Shown here: positions 41,024 to 50,203 of the stretch, in pieces
Position numbering within the stretch: the first letter of the stretch is position 1
Layout: every line of letters begins with the position of its first letter
Assembly (NCBI GenBank): GCA_002324875.1
Contig: NTJG01000002.1
Location: forward strand, 186,001-250,000
Source of the DNA: Lysobacteraceae bacterium NML93-0793
Lineage (GTDB): Bacteria > Pseudomonadota > Gammaproteobacteria > Xanthomonadales > Xanthomonadaceae
DNA length: 64,000 nucleotides
Reading direction: 5' to 3'
Notes under the pieces: model-generated
Databases searched by the model: none
What the model was told of the DNA's origin: nothing
What the model saw: only the letters and a program-made list of their open reading frames with translations
Program-made: the position numbers and the translations under genes

Positions 41024-41392
41024 TAATCACTCCTCATTGTGAACTCCGCTCACGGCTCCTGCCGTTCGCGGTCCTGAGCGGCTTCCGTCCTGGAGGCCGG
41101 GGATGCGCGAGCATCCCGGTGGTGGCCTTTCTGCCTGGCTGGACGGATGTCTGACCAGAAAACTTCGAAAAGGCATCACCATCTACGCAGGCCCTCCGGT
41201 GCACGCACCTCGGGATTAAGCGCTCTCGACTGTCGCGGGCGGCGACTCCATGCCAGTTCGAGCATCCGATGCCCGTCGCCCGCCAGTCTCGACCGCGCCT
41301 GCGGTCTTTGACGGCGCCGCCGCGGCGTTGCGGCCGCGGCGATGCCCCCAAAACGCGTCATCCATGCGGACGACGCGGTTGTTGCGTGTGGA
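41024..41392 (-). promoter_or_regulatory. 369-base rplA-rplJ gap, probable L10 leader RNA
   Basis: No gene is evident. The gap is at the place of the L10 leader, the autoregulatory RNA before rplJ. A clear stem, GGGATGC with GCATCCC around a TCGC-type loop (about 41098-41116), and further GC-rich pairs are visible in the minus-strand RNA, and GAGGAG stands before the rplJ start. I see no convincing -10/-35 pair, so rplJL-rpoBC may depend on read-through from rplK. Confidence 0.4.
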
Positions 41393-42097
41393 TCAGCGCG
41401 CGATGCTCAGCGACGACTGATCGACCGTGACGCCGGGACCCATCGTCGAGCTCAGCGAGATCTTCTGCAGGTACTGGCCCTTGGCGGTGGCCGGCTTGGC
41501 CTTCACCAGGTCCGCCAGCAGCGCCTGCAGGTTTTCCTTCAGCTTTTCCGCATCGAAATCGGCCTTGCCGATCGTGCAGTGGATGATGCCGGCCTTGTCG
41601 GTGCGGTAGCGGACCTGGCCGCCCTTCGCGTTCTTCACGGCTTCGCCCGGGTTCGGGGAGACCGTGCCGACCTTCGGGTTCGGCATCAGGCCGCGCGGGC
41701 CCAGCACCGTACCGAGCTTGCCGACGACGCGCATCGCATCCGGCGTCGCGATCACGACGTCGTAGTTGATGTCACCGGCCTGCATCTTCTCGGCCAGATC
41801 GTCCATGCCGACGATGTCGGCACCGGCGGCCAGGGCCTCGTCGGCCTTGGCACCGGCCGGCGCGAACACCGCGACGCGGACGCTCTTGCCCGTGCCCTGC
41901 GGCAGCACGGTCGAGCCGCGCACCTGCTGGTCGGACTTGCGTGCGTCGACGCCGAGGCGGACGGCCACGTCCACCGCTTCGGCGAACTTCGCGCTGCTGT
42001 GGTCCTTGACGATCTTCAGGGCGTCATCGATGCCGTAGCTCTTGCCCGGCTGCACGGCCGCCTGCAGGGCCTTCTGTCGCTTGGTCAGCTTCGCCAT
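41393..42097 (-). CDS. rplA: 50S ribosomal protein L1
   Basis: 234 residues. uL1 forms the mobile L1 stalk near the E site and represses the L11 operon in E. coli. [25 protein letters not shown] is split here as [11 protein letters not shown], the family signature. Four bases from rplK. Confidence 0.98.
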   Translation of the reverse strand: MAKLTKRQKALQAAVQPGKSYGIDDALKIVKDHSSAKFAEAVDVAVRLGVDARKSDQQVRGSTVLPQGTGKSVRVAVFAPAGAKADEALAAGADIVGMDDLAEKMQAGDINYDVVIATPDAMRVVGKLGTVLGPRGLMPNPKVGTVSPNPGEAVKNAKGGQVRYRTDKAGIIHCTIGKADFDAEKLKENLQALLADLVKAKPATAKGQYLQKISLSSTMGPGVTVDQSSLSIAR

Positions 42098-42101
42098 GAT
42101 C

Positions 42102-42530
42102 TCAACCCTCCACCGTCAGGCCCATCGAACGGGCGGTGCCCGCGATGGTGCGCACTGCTGCTTCCAACTCAGCCGCCGTCAGGTCGGCTTCCTTGGTCTT
42201 GGCGATCTCTTCGATCTGCGCGCGCGTCACCTTGCCCACCTTCTCGGTGTTCGGACGCTTCGAGCCCGAGCTCACGCCCGCGGCCTTCTTCAGCAGCACC
42301 GATGCCGGCGTGCTCTTGGTGATGAAGGTGAAGGTACGGTCCGAGTAGGCCGTGATGATGACCGGGGTCGGCAGACCCGGCTCGAGCTTGGAGGTCGCTG
42401 CGTTGAACGCCTTGCAGAACTCCATGATGTTCAGGCCGCGCTGACCCAGCGCAGGACCGACCGGCGGCGAGGGGTTGGCCTGACCGGCCTTGACCTGCAG
42501 CTTGATGTAACCGACGACTTTCTTCGCCAT
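42102..42530 (-). CDS. rplK: 50S ribosomal protein L11
   Basis: 142 residues. uL11 forms the base of the GTPase-associated stalk and is required for RelA activation. The Pro-rich N-domain ([19 protein letters not shown]) and the RNA-binding C-domain ([19 protein letters not shown]) are clear. Confidence 0.98.
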   Translation of the reverse strand: MAKKVVGYIKLQVKAGQANPSPPVGPALGQRGLNIMEFCKAFNAATSKLEPGLPTPVIITAYSDRTFTFITKSTPASVLLKKAAGVSSGSKRPNTEKVGKVTRAQIEEIAKTKEADLTAAELEAAVRTIAGTARSMGLTVEG

Positions 42531-42627
42531 TGTCTTCTTCTCTCCGGGTGCAAGCGCCTGGACTCAGGCTCCCCATCGCTTCCGGGAAATCGCGTGTCCC
42601 GGATTCACGTTGTCCATCTCGCGCGAA

Positions 42628-42648
42628 AGGCCGCCCATACGGCGGCCT
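42628..42648 (-). other. Hairpin in the rplK leader
   Basis: AGGCCGCC (42628-42635) pairs perfectly with GGCGGCCT (42641-42648), 5-base loop; in the minus-strand RNA it is followed by TTCG. It lies between the promoter at 42.69 kb and rplK, so it could attenuate or be part of an L1-binding leader. Confidence 0.45.
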
Positions 42649-42685
42649 GTGCGGTTGCCTGGCGCGGCCAGACAGCGAGCCGCGC

Positions 42686-42714
42686 ACTATAGCAGGGTTT
42701 CGCGCGCCCGTCAC
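42686..42714 (-). promoter_or_regulatory. Sigma-70 promoter of the rplK-rplA operon
   Basis: Minus strand: GTGACG (complement of 42709-42714), 17-base spacer, TATAGT (complement of 42686-42691). Four and five matches to consensus. It is placed right after the nusG stop. Confidence 0.7.
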
Positions 42715-42732
42715 ATCCGGGCGGCGGCGGGG

Positions 42733-43305
42733 TCAGGCCTTTTCGACCTGCCCGAATTCCAGCTCGACAGGGGTCGAGCGGCCGAAGATGAGCACGGCGA
42801 CGCGCAGCCGGCTCTTCTCGTAGTTGACTTCCTCGACCACGCCATTGAAATCGTTGAACGGACCGTCGATGACGCGGACCATCTGGCCGGCCTCGAACAG
42901 CACCTTCGGGCGCGGCTTCTCGACGCCTTCCTGCACGCGGTCGAGGATGACGGCGGCCTCGTCGTCGCGGATCGGCAGCGGGCGGTCGGCGGTACCGCCG
43001 ATGAAGCCCATCACCTTGGGCGTTTCCTTGACGAGGTGCCAGCTTTCGTTGTCCATGCGCGGAATCCCACCCTCGTCCGAGGTGAGGATCTGCACGAGGA
43101 CGTAGCCCGGGAAGAACTTGCGCTCGGAACGGCGCTTCTGGCCGGAGCGCATCTCGATCACTTCCTCGGTCGGCACCAGCACGTCGCCGAACTTCTCCTG
43201 CATGCCGGTGCGCGCGATACGGTCACGCAGGGCCTGGGCCACCGACTTCTCGAAGCCGGAATAGGCATGCACGACGTACCAGCGCTTGACGCCTTCGGTT
43301 TCCAT
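42733..43305 (-). CDS. nusG: Transcription termination/antitermination protein NusG
   Basis: 190 residues. The NGN domain at the start ([20 protein letters not shown]) binds RNA polymerase beta-prime; the C-terminal KOW domain ([19 protein letters not shown]) binds Rho or S10. Adjacent to secE as in most proteobacteria. Confidence 0.98.
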   Translation of the reverse strand: METEGVKRWYVVHAYSGFEKSVAQALRDRIARTGMQEKFGDVLVPTEEVIEMRSGQKRRSERKFFPGYVLVQILTSDEGGIPRMDNESWHLVKETPKVMGFIGGTADRPLPIRDDEAAVILDRVQEGVEKPRPKVLFEAGQMVRVIDGPFNDFNGVVEEVNYEKSRLRVAVLIFGRSTPVELEFGQVEKA

Positions 43306-43321
43306 CTGAATCGTTACTCCG

Positions 43322-43717
43322 TCACTGCCTCAGAACGAGGCGGATGAGCCACTGGATGACCTGGTCGAAGCCGGCCAGCATCAGGCTGATGATGATCACC
43401 GCGATGATCACGATCCACGTCAGCCGGATCGCTTCCTGCCGCGTCGGCCAGACGACCTTGCGCAGTTCGAAGCGGGTTTCCGAGAAGAAATCCCGGGTCT
43501 TGTGGCCCTTGCCGGTGGTCAGGAAGATCGCAGCGGCACCGACGATGCACAGGGCGACGATGACGCTGCGCACCACGGTCGCCAGCTGCGCCTCGAACCA
43601 GTAGAAGGCGAACACACCGGCCACGACCAGAAGCACCGCTGCGGCGTACTTGGCGAAGTCCGCCTGGGACGCGCCTTTCGAATGTTCCACTCTGCTGTTC
43701 AAGTCCCGGCGACTCAT
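43322..43717 (-). CDS. secE: Protein translocase subunit SecE
   Basis: 131 residues from [15 protein letters not shown]; no strong ribosome-binding site is seen, and the frame is open further upstream into the tRNA-Trp gene, which is not coding. Three membrane segments are predicted ([49 protein letters not shown]), with the conserved amphipathic helix [18 protein letters not shown] before the last. SecE clamps SecY. Confidence 0.93.
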   Translation of the reverse strand: MSRRDLNSRVEHSKGASQADFAKYAAAVLLVVAGVFAFYWFEAQLATVVRSVIVALCIVGAAAIFLTTGKGHKTRDFFSETRFELRKVVWPTRQEAIRLTWIVIIAVIIISLMLAGFDQVIQWLIRLVLRQ

Positions 43718-43786
43718 CGGTTGGGCGACTGCTCGGTTGACAGGCCCGGCCTTGGAGACCCGGACCCCGCGCGGAGAATCCGCGAA

Positions 43787-43862
<76 letters not shown>

Positions 43863-43939
43863 AAGGATGAAACGTCTGCCGACCCGGGGTTTCCTGAGAC
43901 GGCGAAGGCGGACCGGGGTTCCGGCCCGCCCTTTGGATC

Positions 43940-44031
43940 GTCATTCCCGCAGATGGGAATCCAGGGACTTTCGCTTCTACCCTCGAGTTCCGGGCTGAAA
44001 GCGACTGGATCACCGCCTTCGCGGAGATGAC
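43940..44031. repeat. MITE-like element downstream of the second tuf
   Basis: Related to 26462-26557: shared ends GTCATTCCCGC and GAGATGAC, shared core GGACTTTCGC, TACCCTCGAGT and TGAAAGC. The ends are eroded (the left one lacks several bases), so this copy is probably older or decaying. Confidence 0.65.
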
Positions 44032-44041
44032 ACAACGACAG

Positions 44042-44065
44042 CCGAGCGCGCATTCGCGCGCTCGG
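44042..44065 (-). terminator. Hairpin 10 bases past the second tuf stop codon
   Basis: CCGAGCGCGC (44042-44051) pairs perfectly with GCGCGCTCGG (44056-44065), loop ATTC. Same place and stem length as after the first tuf, with paired base changes. No T run follows. Confidence 0.55.
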
Positions 44066-44074
44066 GCCGTTTCG

Positions 44075-45265
44075 TCACTTGATGATCTTGGCCACCACGC
44101 CGGCGCCGACGGTACGGCCGCCTTCGCGGATCGCGAAACGCAGGCCTTCGTCCATCGCCACCGGGTTGATCAGCGTGACCACCATCTTCACGTTGTCGCC
44201 CGGCATCACCATCTCGGTGCCTTCCGGCAGCTCGACCGCACCGGTGATGTCGGTGGTGCGGAAGTAGAACTGCGGACGGTAGCCCTTGAAGAACGGGGTG
44301 TGGCGGCCGCCTTCGTCCTTCGACAGCACATAGACTTCGGCTTCGAAATCGGTGTGCGGCTTGATCGAACCCGGCTTGCACAGCACCTGGCCGCGCTCGA
44401 CGTCGTCACGCTTGGTGCCGCGCAGCAGCAGACCGGCGTTGTCGCCCGCCTGGCCCTGGTCGAGCAGCTTGCGGAACATCTCGACGCCCGTGACCGTGGT
44501 CTTCTGGGTGGCGCGGATACCGACGATTTCGATTTCCTCGCCGACCTTGATCACGCCGCGCTCGATGCGGCCGGTCACCACGGTGCCGCGGCCCGAGATC
44601 GAGAACACGTCTTCGACCGGCATCAGGAACGGCTTGTCGACGTCACGCTCCGGCTCCGGGATGAAGGTGTCGAGCGCGTCGACCAGCTTCAGGATCGCCG
44701 GCACGCCGATGTCGCTCTGGTCCCCTTCCAGCGCCAGACGGGCCGAGCCGTGGATGATCGGGGTGTCGTCGCCCGGGAAGTCGTACTTCGACAGCAGCTC
44801 GCGCACTTCCATCTCGACCAGCTCGAGCAGCTCGGCGTCGTCGACCATGTCGGCCTTGTTCAGGAACACGACGATGTGCGGCACGCCGACCTGGCGCGAC
44901 AGCAGGATGTGCTCGCGGGTCTGCGGCATCGGGCCGTCCGCGGCCGAGCACACCAGGATCGCGCCGTCCATCTGCGCTGCACCGGTGATCATGTTCTTGA
45001 CGTAGTCCGCGTGGCCCGGGCAGTCGACGTGGGCGTAGTGACGGGTCGGGCTCTCGTACTCGACGTGCGCGGTCGAGATCGTGATGCCGCGCGCCTTCTC
45101 TTCCGGCGCCGCGTCGATCGCGTCGTAGGCCTTGAACTCGCCGCCGAAACGCTCCGCACCGATCTTCGTCAGCGCCGCCGTCAGCGTCGTCTTGCCGTGG
45201 TCAACGTGACCAATCGTGCCCACGTTCACGTGGGGCTTGGTGCGCTCGAACTTACCCTTTGCCAT
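44075..45265 (-). CDS. tuf: Elongation factor Tu (copy 2)
   Basis: 396 residues, translated sequence apparently identical to copy 1. It lies in the tRNA-Tyr/Gly/Thr-tuf-tRNA-Trp-secE-nusG context (tufB position in E. coli). The surrounding bases differ completely from copy 1 directly outside the start codon (GGCTGCC here, GGTTGTT there) and after the stop, which points to gene conversion of the coding part. The ribosome-binding site looks weaker than in copy 1. Confidence 0.99.
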   Translation of the reverse strand: MAKGKFERTKPHVNVGTIGHVDHGKTTLTAALTKIGAERFGGEFKAYDAIDAAPEEKARGITISTAHVEYESPTRHYAHVDCPGHADYVKNMITGAAQMDGAILVCSAADGPMPQTREHILLSRQVGVPHIVVFLNKADMVDDAELLELVEMEVRELLSKYDFPGDDTPIIHGSARLALEGDQSDIGVPAILKLVDALDTFIPEPERDVDKPFLMPVEDVFSISGRGTVVTGRIERGVIKVGEEIEIVGIRATQKTTVTGVEMFRKLLDQGQAGDNAGLLLRGTKRDDVERGQVLCKPGSIKPHTDFEAEVYVLSKDEGGRHTPFFKGYRPQFYFRTTDITGAVELPEGTEMVMPGDNVKMVVTLINPVAMDEGLRFAIREGGRTVGAGVVAKIIK

Positions 45266-45343
45266 GGCTGCCTGTCTCGAAATCTGATGAAGTGGTGATC
45301 GCGTGCCGCGTCGGACCCGCGATGGAAGCGGGCCCGCGGAGGG

Positions 45344-45419
45344 TGGTGCTCACGAAAGGAATCGAACCTTCGACCTCCTCCTTACCAAGGAGGTGCTCTA
45401 CCGACTGAGCTACGTGAGC
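45344..45419 (-). tRNA. tRNA-Thr (GGT anticodon)
   Basis: 76 bases with encoded CCA. Acceptor GCTCACG pairs with CGTGAGC; the anticodon stem-loop is CTCCTTGGTAAGGAG. It is upstream of tuf copy 2, 78 bases from its start. Confidence 0.95.
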
Positions 45420-45464
45420 AACGATGTGAAAACGGATGATCCGGATGTTGCGTGGAACGTTCAA

Positions 45465-45538
45465 TGGAGCGGGAGACGGGAATCGAACCCGCACCATCAG
45501 CTTGGAAGGCTGAGGTTCTACCGTTGAACTACTCCCGC
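45465..45538 (-). tRNA. tRNA-Gly (TCC anticodon)
   Basis: 74 bases with encoded CCA. Acceptor GCGGGAG pairs with CTCCCGC; anticodon stem-loop CAGCCTTCCAAGCTG. In one transcript with the neighbouring tRNA genes by position. Confidence 0.95.
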
Positions 45539-45600
45539 ACCGGGAACCGCCTGCCGCATTACAACCTGTCGCACTGCACTTGTGTTCCACCGCGCCGAAG

Positions 45601-45686
45601 TGGTGGAGGGAGGTGGATTCGAACCACCGAAGGCGTAAGCCAGCAGATTTACAGTCTGCCCCCGTTGGCCGCTTGGGTATCCCTCC
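45601..45686 (-). tRNA. tRNA-Tyr (GTA anticodon)
   Basis: 86 bases with a long variable arm and encoded CCA. Acceptor GGAGGGA pairs with TCCCTCC; anticodon stem-loop CAGACTGTAAATCTG. First gene after the promoter at 45.73 kb. Confidence 0.95.
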
Positions 45687-45720
45687 GGCGCCTTCGTCGT
45701 ACCGGTGAAAACAGCCCGCG

Positions 45721-45749
45721 ATTTTGGGCCCAGTTGCCGATCCTGTCAA
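45721..45749 (-). promoter_or_regulatory. Sigma-70 promoter for the tRNA-Tyr/Gly/Thr-tuf transcript
   Basis: Minus strand: perfect TTGACA (complement of 45744-45749), 17-base spacer, CAAAAT (complement of 45721-45726; 4 of 6). It lies 35 bases before the tRNA-Tyr 5-prime end. Confidence 0.75.
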
Positions 45750-45818
45750 CGTCGCATTGCAACGAATCGCGATCGGAAACCGCCGCCCCGCGATTGCCTG
45801 CGGGACGGGGTGCGCATG

Positions 45819-46880
45819 TTACCGGTCGACGCGCTCCGGCGCCATGGCTTCGACGTCGTCGCGGCCGATGGCGACATGGGGAATGCCGTCGGCGCCGATC
45901 CAGCCCCGGTACATGCCCTCGGTGTTGAACGGCAGGGCCATCCGGCCGTCGGCGCCGAGCGCGATCGCGCCGCCGTTGCCGCCGAGGGCCGGAATGTCGA
46001 CGTTGATCACCGCCTCGGCCGCGGCCTCGATGCCCTCACCGAGCAGTTCGACCCGGCTGCAGATCGCATGGGCCGCGGCCGTGCGCAGGTAGAACTCGCC
46101 CCAGCCCGTGCCCGACACCGCACACCGCGCATCGGCCCAGGTGCCGGCGCCGATCACCGGTGCATCGCCGACACGGCCCCAGCGCTTGTCGGTCATGCCG
46201 CCAGTCGACGTGCCGGCCGCCAGCGCGCCGGAAGCATCCAGCGCCACCGCGCCCACGGTGCCGAAGTAGCGCAGCGGATCGTCCGCCACGGCGGCATGCG
46301 CGTTGCGCGCGGCGTCGGCGTCCGATCGCGCCTTCTGCAGCTGCTCCCAGCGCTTCTCGGTGTGGAACCACGCCGGATCGACGAAGGGCATGCCCTGCGC
46401 CTGCGCGAAGGTCTCCGCCCCCTCGCCCACCAGCATCACGTGCGGGGAATCGTCCATGACGTGGCGCGCGAGCTGGATCGGATTGCGGATCCGGCGCACG
46501 CCGGCCACCGCCCCGGCTGCGCGCGTGGCGCCGTCCATCAGCGAGGCGTCGAGCTCGTTGCGCCCCTCGCGGGTGAACACCGCGCCGCGGCCGGCATTGA
46601 AGGACGGATCGTCTTCGAGCACGGTGATCGCAGCGACCACCGCATCGAGTGCGGGCCGGCCGTCGCGCAGCTGGGCATGACCGATGCGCAGCGCCCGGGC
46701 CAGGGCGTCGCGCGCAGCCGCGGCCTCCGCGTCGGAGAGGCCGGTGCGCACGACGCCGGCACCGCCATGGATCACCAGCACCGGGTCCACTGGAGCAGGC
46801 GGTACGTCAGCGGCCATGGCCGGCATCGAGACACCGGCCATGGCGAAGGCACAGAGGATGGACAGGGACGACAGACGCAT
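45819..46880 (-). CDS. Isoaspartyl peptidase / L-asparaginase, exported (Ntn hydrolase)
   Basis: 353 residues from MRLSSLSILC, with CCGGAG upstream; the frame to 46991 adds non-conserved residues. A signal peptide ending AMAA (about residue 24) suggests a periplasmic protein. The plant-type asparaginase fold is clear: VIHGGAG near 37, SFNAGRGAVFT, and the autocleavage site with nucleophile T208 in YFGTVGAVALD, then AAGTSTGGMTDKRWGRVGD. It removes isoaspartyl residues from dipeptides and hydrolyses asparagine. A different, short asparaginase-like gene occurs at 62.2 kb. Confidence 0.93.
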   Translation of the reverse strand: MRLSSLSILCAFAMAGVSMPAMAADVPPAPVDPVLVIHGGAGVVRTGLSDAEAAAARDALARALRIGHAQLRDGRPALDAVVAAITVLEDDPSFNAGRGAVFTREGRNELDASLMDGATRAAGAVAGVRRIRNPIQLARHVMDDSPHVMLVGEGAETFAQAQGMPFVDPAWFHTEKRWEQLQKARSDADAARNAHAAVADDPLRYFGTVGAVALDASGALAAGTSTGGMTDKRWGRVGDAPVIGAGTWADARCAVSGTGWGEFYLRTAAAHAICSRVELLGEGIEAAAEAVINVDIPALGGNGGAIALGADGRMALPFNTEGMYRGWIGADGIPHVAIGRDDVEAMAPERVDR

Positions 46881-46993
46881 GGCGACTCCGGAGCACCGAC
46901 AGGAAGCCCCCGAGTGTAGGGGGCGAGGCCCGCGAACGGGCCGCCCGCGCAGGCGTACACGCCTGCCCGCATCCGACACCGCCCCGGACATGC

Positions 46994-47016
46994 GAAAGGC
47001 GCCCCGAAGGACGCCT
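46994..47016 (-). terminator. Terminator of ychF
   Basis: In the minus-strand RNA an 8-bp stem (AGGCGTCC with GGGCGCCT, one G-T pair) closes on a TTCG tetraloop and is followed by TTTCG. It is 27 bases past the ychF stop. Confidence 0.8.
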
Positions 47017-47042
47017 GTTGCGGGCCGGTGACGGCGCTGGAG

Positions 47043-48134
47043 TCAGACGTTGAAGCGGAAATGCATCACGTCGCCATCCTTGACGATGTAGTCCTTGCCT
47101 TCCAGGCGCCACTTGCCGGCTTCCTTGGCGCCGCCCTCGCCGTTGTAGCGGATGAAGTCGTCGTAACCGACCACTTCGGCGCGGATGAAGCCCTTCTCGA
47201 AGTCGGTGTGGATGACCGCGGCCGCCTGTGGCGCGGTGGCACCGATCTTCACCGTCCATGCGCGCACTTCCTTGACGCCCGCAGTGAAGTAGGTCTGCAG
47301 CGCCAACAGGCCGTAGGCCGCGCGGATCACGCGGTTGAGGCCCGGCTCTTCGAGCCCGAGATCGGTCAGGAAGGCATCACGATCGGCGTCGTCGAGCTGC
47401 GAGAGTTCTTCCTCGATCGCCGCCGAGACCGCCACGACCTCGGCGCCCTCGCCTGCGGCGCGTGCACGCACCGCGTCGAGGTGCGGATTGTTCTCGAAGC
47501 CGTCCTCGAGCACGTTGGCGATGTACAGCACAGGCTTGTTGGTCAGCAGGAACAGATCGCGGATCGCGGCCTGGTCGTCGTCGGAGAGCTTGAGCGAGCG
47601 CACCGGGTGGCCGTCGGCCAGGCCCTTCTGCACGCGGCCCAGCACTTCGGCGCGGACCTTCGCATCCTTGTCGCCGGTCTTGGCCGAACGCTCGGCGCGC
47701 TGCAGTGCGCGCTCGACCGAATCCAGATCGGCCAGCGCCAGCTCGGTGTCGATCGTCTCGATATCGGCGATCGGATCGACCTTGTTGTTGACGTGGATGA
47801 CGTCGGGATTCTCGAAGCAGCGCACGACGTGGGTGATCGCGTCGACCTCGCGGATGTGCGACAGGAACTTGTTGCCCAGGCCTTCGCCGCTGGCCGCGCC
47901 CGCGACGAGACCGGCGATATCGACGAACTCGACCGCCGTCGGCAGCACCTTCTGCGGCTTGACGATCGCCGCCAGCGCATTGAGACGCAGATCCGGCACC
48001 GGCACGATGCCGACGTTCGGCTCGATGGTGCAGAACGGGAAATTGGCCGCGGCGATGCCCGCCTTGGTCAGTGCATTGAAGAGGGTCGACTTGCCGACGT
48101 TCGGCAGGCCGACGATGCCGCATTTGATGCCCAT
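47043..48134 (-). CDS. ychF: Ribosome-binding ATPase YchF (OLA1 family)
   Basis: 363 residues from [16 protein letters not shown]; the frame to 48428 includes a repeat and other non-coding sequence. P-loop GLPNVGKS at 9-16, DIAGLV in G3, and the family-specific NMSE-type G4 replaced by [11 protein letters not shown] coiled coil and C-terminal TGS domain ([23 protein letters not shown]) follow. YchF prefers ATP and binds ribosomes in stress responses. It is normally next to pth; here a DUF4375 gene and a repeat lie between. Confidence 0.95.
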   Translation of the reverse strand: MGIKCGIVGLPNVGKSTLFNALTKAGIAAANFPFCTIEPNVGIVPVPDLRLNALAAIVKPQKVLPTAVEFVDIAGLVAGAASGEGLGNKFLSHIREVDAITHVVRCFENPDVIHVNNKVDPIADIETIDTELALADLDSVERALQRAERSAKTGDKDAKVRAEVLGRVQKGLADGHPVRSLKLSDDDQAAIRDLFLLTNKPVLYIANVLEDGFENNPHLDAVRARAAGEGAEVVAVSAAIEEELSQLDDADRDAFLTDLGLEEPGLNRVIRAAYGLLALQTYFTAGVKEVRAWTVKIGATAPQAAAVIHTDFEKGFIRAEVVGYDDFIRYNGEGGAKEAGKWRLEGKDYIVKDGDVMHFRFNV

Positions 48135-48146
48135 CGATGATCCATT

Positions 48147-48210
48147 ACTCGTGACTCGTGACTGGCGACTGCAGGCGCAGAACATCCCGCAATCGCCAAT
48201 CACCAATCCC
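48147..48210. repeat. GTGACTGG/GTGATTGG-type inverted repeat between ychF and the DUF4375 gene
   Basis: Left arm 48147-48170 has ACTCGTGACTCGTGACTGGC. Right arm 48191-48210 is AATCGCCAATCACCAATCCC. They pair imperfectly across a 20-base spacer. It borders the low-GC gene at 48226-48834. Confidence 0.65.
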
Positions 48211-48225
48211 GGAAAGGAATCCGAT

Positions 48226-48834
48226 TCAGAACCCTTCGTACAAGCGATGACTCTCGGCGAATCGCTCGACACATTCGATGAACTCATCTTCGTGTTCGCG
48301 CTCGTAGAACACCCTGTCGATAGCGTCGAGCTTCTCTTCCAGCTCCCGCCTTCTGCTATCGGAAACATCCCAGAGTAACTTTCGTCGCGCAAACCAGTCC
48401 CTGGGGACCTCCGCATCGACAAATGCAACGCTCGCAGCCTCTCTCACAAGCGACAAAGTGCGAAATGCCCTCATTGCTTCCAGACTCTCCACCACAACTG
48501 CGTGATGGTTGCTCGACGAATTATGGAAATATTGACCGAAGCCACCGTTGAACACTTCGCCGCCGAGACAACTTGCTGCGAAGTACAGACGGTTGGCCGG
48601 CGAAAGCGTGTCGAGACTGCCACCGGCACGACTCACTTCGCTCACCAGCCACTTCCAATGCTTGCTCCCGGGTGACTCCCGACGCGCTTTGTCCCGCTCG
48701 CCGATGGCCCGATTCTTGGCCATCTGCTCGCGTGTCCCGTTCTTGCACGGCATACACAGTCCCGCGTTTCTCGCTGCCGTAGCCATCAGGATCATCGCGC
48801 CACACTCGACGCAAACAACGCGGTCATCCGCCAC
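48226..48834 (-). CDS. DUF4375/DMP19-like protein with N-terminal CxxC-CxxC ribbon
   Basis: 202 residues from a GTG one base past the pth stop, with AAGGA in the end of pth. The first 30 residues have C8-x2-C11 and C27-x2-C30, a zinc-ribbon pattern. The rest has [25 protein letters not shown], split here at the family motif GEVxNGGFxQYF of DUF4375/DMP19. Neisseria DMP19 is a DNA mimic that blocks a helix-turn-helix repressor, but function here is unknown. Composition is unlike the neighbours: bases 48421-48540 are 49% G+C against about 68% in pth. This suggests recent acquisition. Confidence 0.75.
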   Translation of the reverse strand: MADDRVVCVECGAMILMATAARNAGLCMPCKNGTREQMAKNRAIGERDKARRESPGSKHWKWLVSEVSRAGGSLDTLSPANRLYFAASCLGGEVFNGGFGQYFHNSSSNHHAVVVESLEAMRAFRTLSLVREAASVAFVDAEVPRDWFARRKLLWDVSDSRRRELEEKLDAIDRVFYEREHEDEFIECVERFAESHRLYEGF

Positions 48835-48835
48835 G

Positions 48836-49420
48836 TCAACGATCCTTCACCGTATGCAACCGCGTCATCGCATCCATGAAGTTGCCGTCCATCGCCAGCG
48901 GCAGCACGTCGATCGCATCGTCGATCGCACGGGCGATCAGGATGTCGTCATCGGCGTTCGCACGCCCCAGCACCCACGGTGTGACCTTGTCCTTGCTGCC
49001 CGGGTGACCGATGCCGATGCGCAGCCGGTGGAAACGACCGTGACCGAGCAGCTTCATCGTGTCGCGCAGCCCATTCTGGCCGCCGTGTCCGCCGTCGAAC
49101 TTCAGCCGTGCCACACCCGGCGGCAGGTCCAGCTCGTCGTGCGCCAGCAGCGCCTGCTCGGGTTCGAATTTCCAGAACCGCAATGCGGCGGTGACCGATT
49201 TGCCGCTGAGGTTCATGAAGGTCGCCGGCTTCAGCAGCCAGACCGGCTGGCCGGCGATGTCGACCCTGGCGGTCTCGCCGAACAACTTGCTGTCGAGCCA
49301 GAACGACGCCCCCGCCTTCGCGGCGAGTTCGTCGACAAAACGGAACCCGGCGTTGTGCCGGGTCCGTGCGTATTCGGGTCCGGGATTGCCCAGCCCGACG
49401 ATGAGACGCAGTGCTGCCAT
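48836..49420 (-). CDS. pth: Peptidyl-tRNA hydrolase
   Basis: 194 residues. Pth cleaves peptidyl-tRNA released by stalled ribosomes. N12 and H22 (GLGNPGPEY and TRHNAGF), N70 (ATFMNLSG) and D95 (LLAHDELDLP) are all present, as is GGQNGLRD. Follows rplY by 45 bases. Confidence 0.97.
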   Translation of the reverse strand: MAALRLIVGLGNPGPEYARTRHNAGFRFVDELAAKAGASFWLDSKLFGETARVDIAGQPVWLLKPATFMNLSGKSVTAALRFWKFEPEQALLAHDELDLPPGVARLKFDGGHGGQNGLRDTMKLLGHGRFHRLRIGIGHPGSKDKVTPWVLGRANADDDILIARAIDDAIDVLPLAMDGNFMDAMTRLHTVKDR

Positions 49421-49465
49421 CGATACGGCAACGCGGGCACGCCCGAAGACGCGCCCGCGCGACGA

Positions 49466-50119
49466 TTACTCGTCGTCCTTCGCGGCCTTGGTGGCCGGCA
49501 CGTCGGCCGACTCGTCACCCTCGGCCGGCTCGGCTTCCACGCGGCCGTGCTTGGCGACGACGACGGCGACGTCATGGTCCGCGCCCAGCGCCAGCTCGGG
49601 GATCTCGACGCCCTTGGGCAGCTTGATCTGCGACAGGTGGACGATGTCGCCGACGACCATCGCACCGAGATCGATCTCGATGAACTCCGGCAGGTCGCCC
49701 GGCAGGCAGGTCACGGTGACTTCGTTGAGCTCGTGCGTGATCACGACGTCGGCGGCCTTGCCGGCCGGCGAGGTGTCCTCGTTGAGGAAGTGCAGCGGCA
49801 CCGCCGTGCGGATCGCCTCGTTCGCGTTCACGCGCTGGAAGTCCAGGTGCAGGATCTGCTGCTTGAACGGATGACGCTGCATATCGCGCAGCAGCACCTT
49901 CTGGACGTCGCCGTTGAGGCTCAGGTCGAGGATCGAGGCGTAGAACCACTCGTGCTGGCTGGCGAGCCAGACGTCGTTGTGGCTCAGCTCGATGCTGACG
50001 GGCTTGAGGTCGCCGCCGTAGACGACGGCAGGCACTTTGCCGGCGAGACGGAGGCGGCGGCTCGCACCCTTCCCCTCGTCCTCACGGCGCTGCACCTTGA
50101 TTTCATGCGTGGTAGCCAT
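49466..50119 (-). CDS. rplY: 50S ribosomal protein L25 (Ctc family, long form)
   Basis: 217 residues. The N-terminal L25 domain (about 1-95) binds 5S rRNA; the C-terminal TL5/Ctc domain (LNEVTVTCLPGDLPEFIEID) makes this the long form, unlike the 94-residue E. coli L25. It lies between prs and pth, the usual order. Confidence 0.95.
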   Translation of the reverse strand: MATTHEIKVQRREDEGKGASRRLRLAGKVPAVVYGGDLKPVSIELSHNDVWLASQHEWFYASILDLSLNGDVQKVLLRDMQRHPFKQQILHLDFQRVNANEAIRTAVPLHFLNEDTSPAGKAADVVITHELNEVTVTCLPGDLPEFIEIDLGAMVVGDIVHLSQIKLPKGVEIPELALGADHDVAVVVAKHGRVEAEPAEGDESADVPATKAAKDDE

Positions 50120-50203
50120 TTTTCTGTTTCACTTTTCTGAGGTTGGCACCGCCTCACGGCGGTGAAGCGTCTCGTCCGCGACCAGACGAGACGTTGCAGC
50201 AGG

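Noticed and set aside
41024-41392. Small frames in the rplA-rplJ gap
   Set aside because: No start signals or family features; position and stems fit an L10 leader better.
45344-45686. Short frames across the tRNA cluster
   Set aside because: Overlap well-formed tRNA genes on the minus strand.
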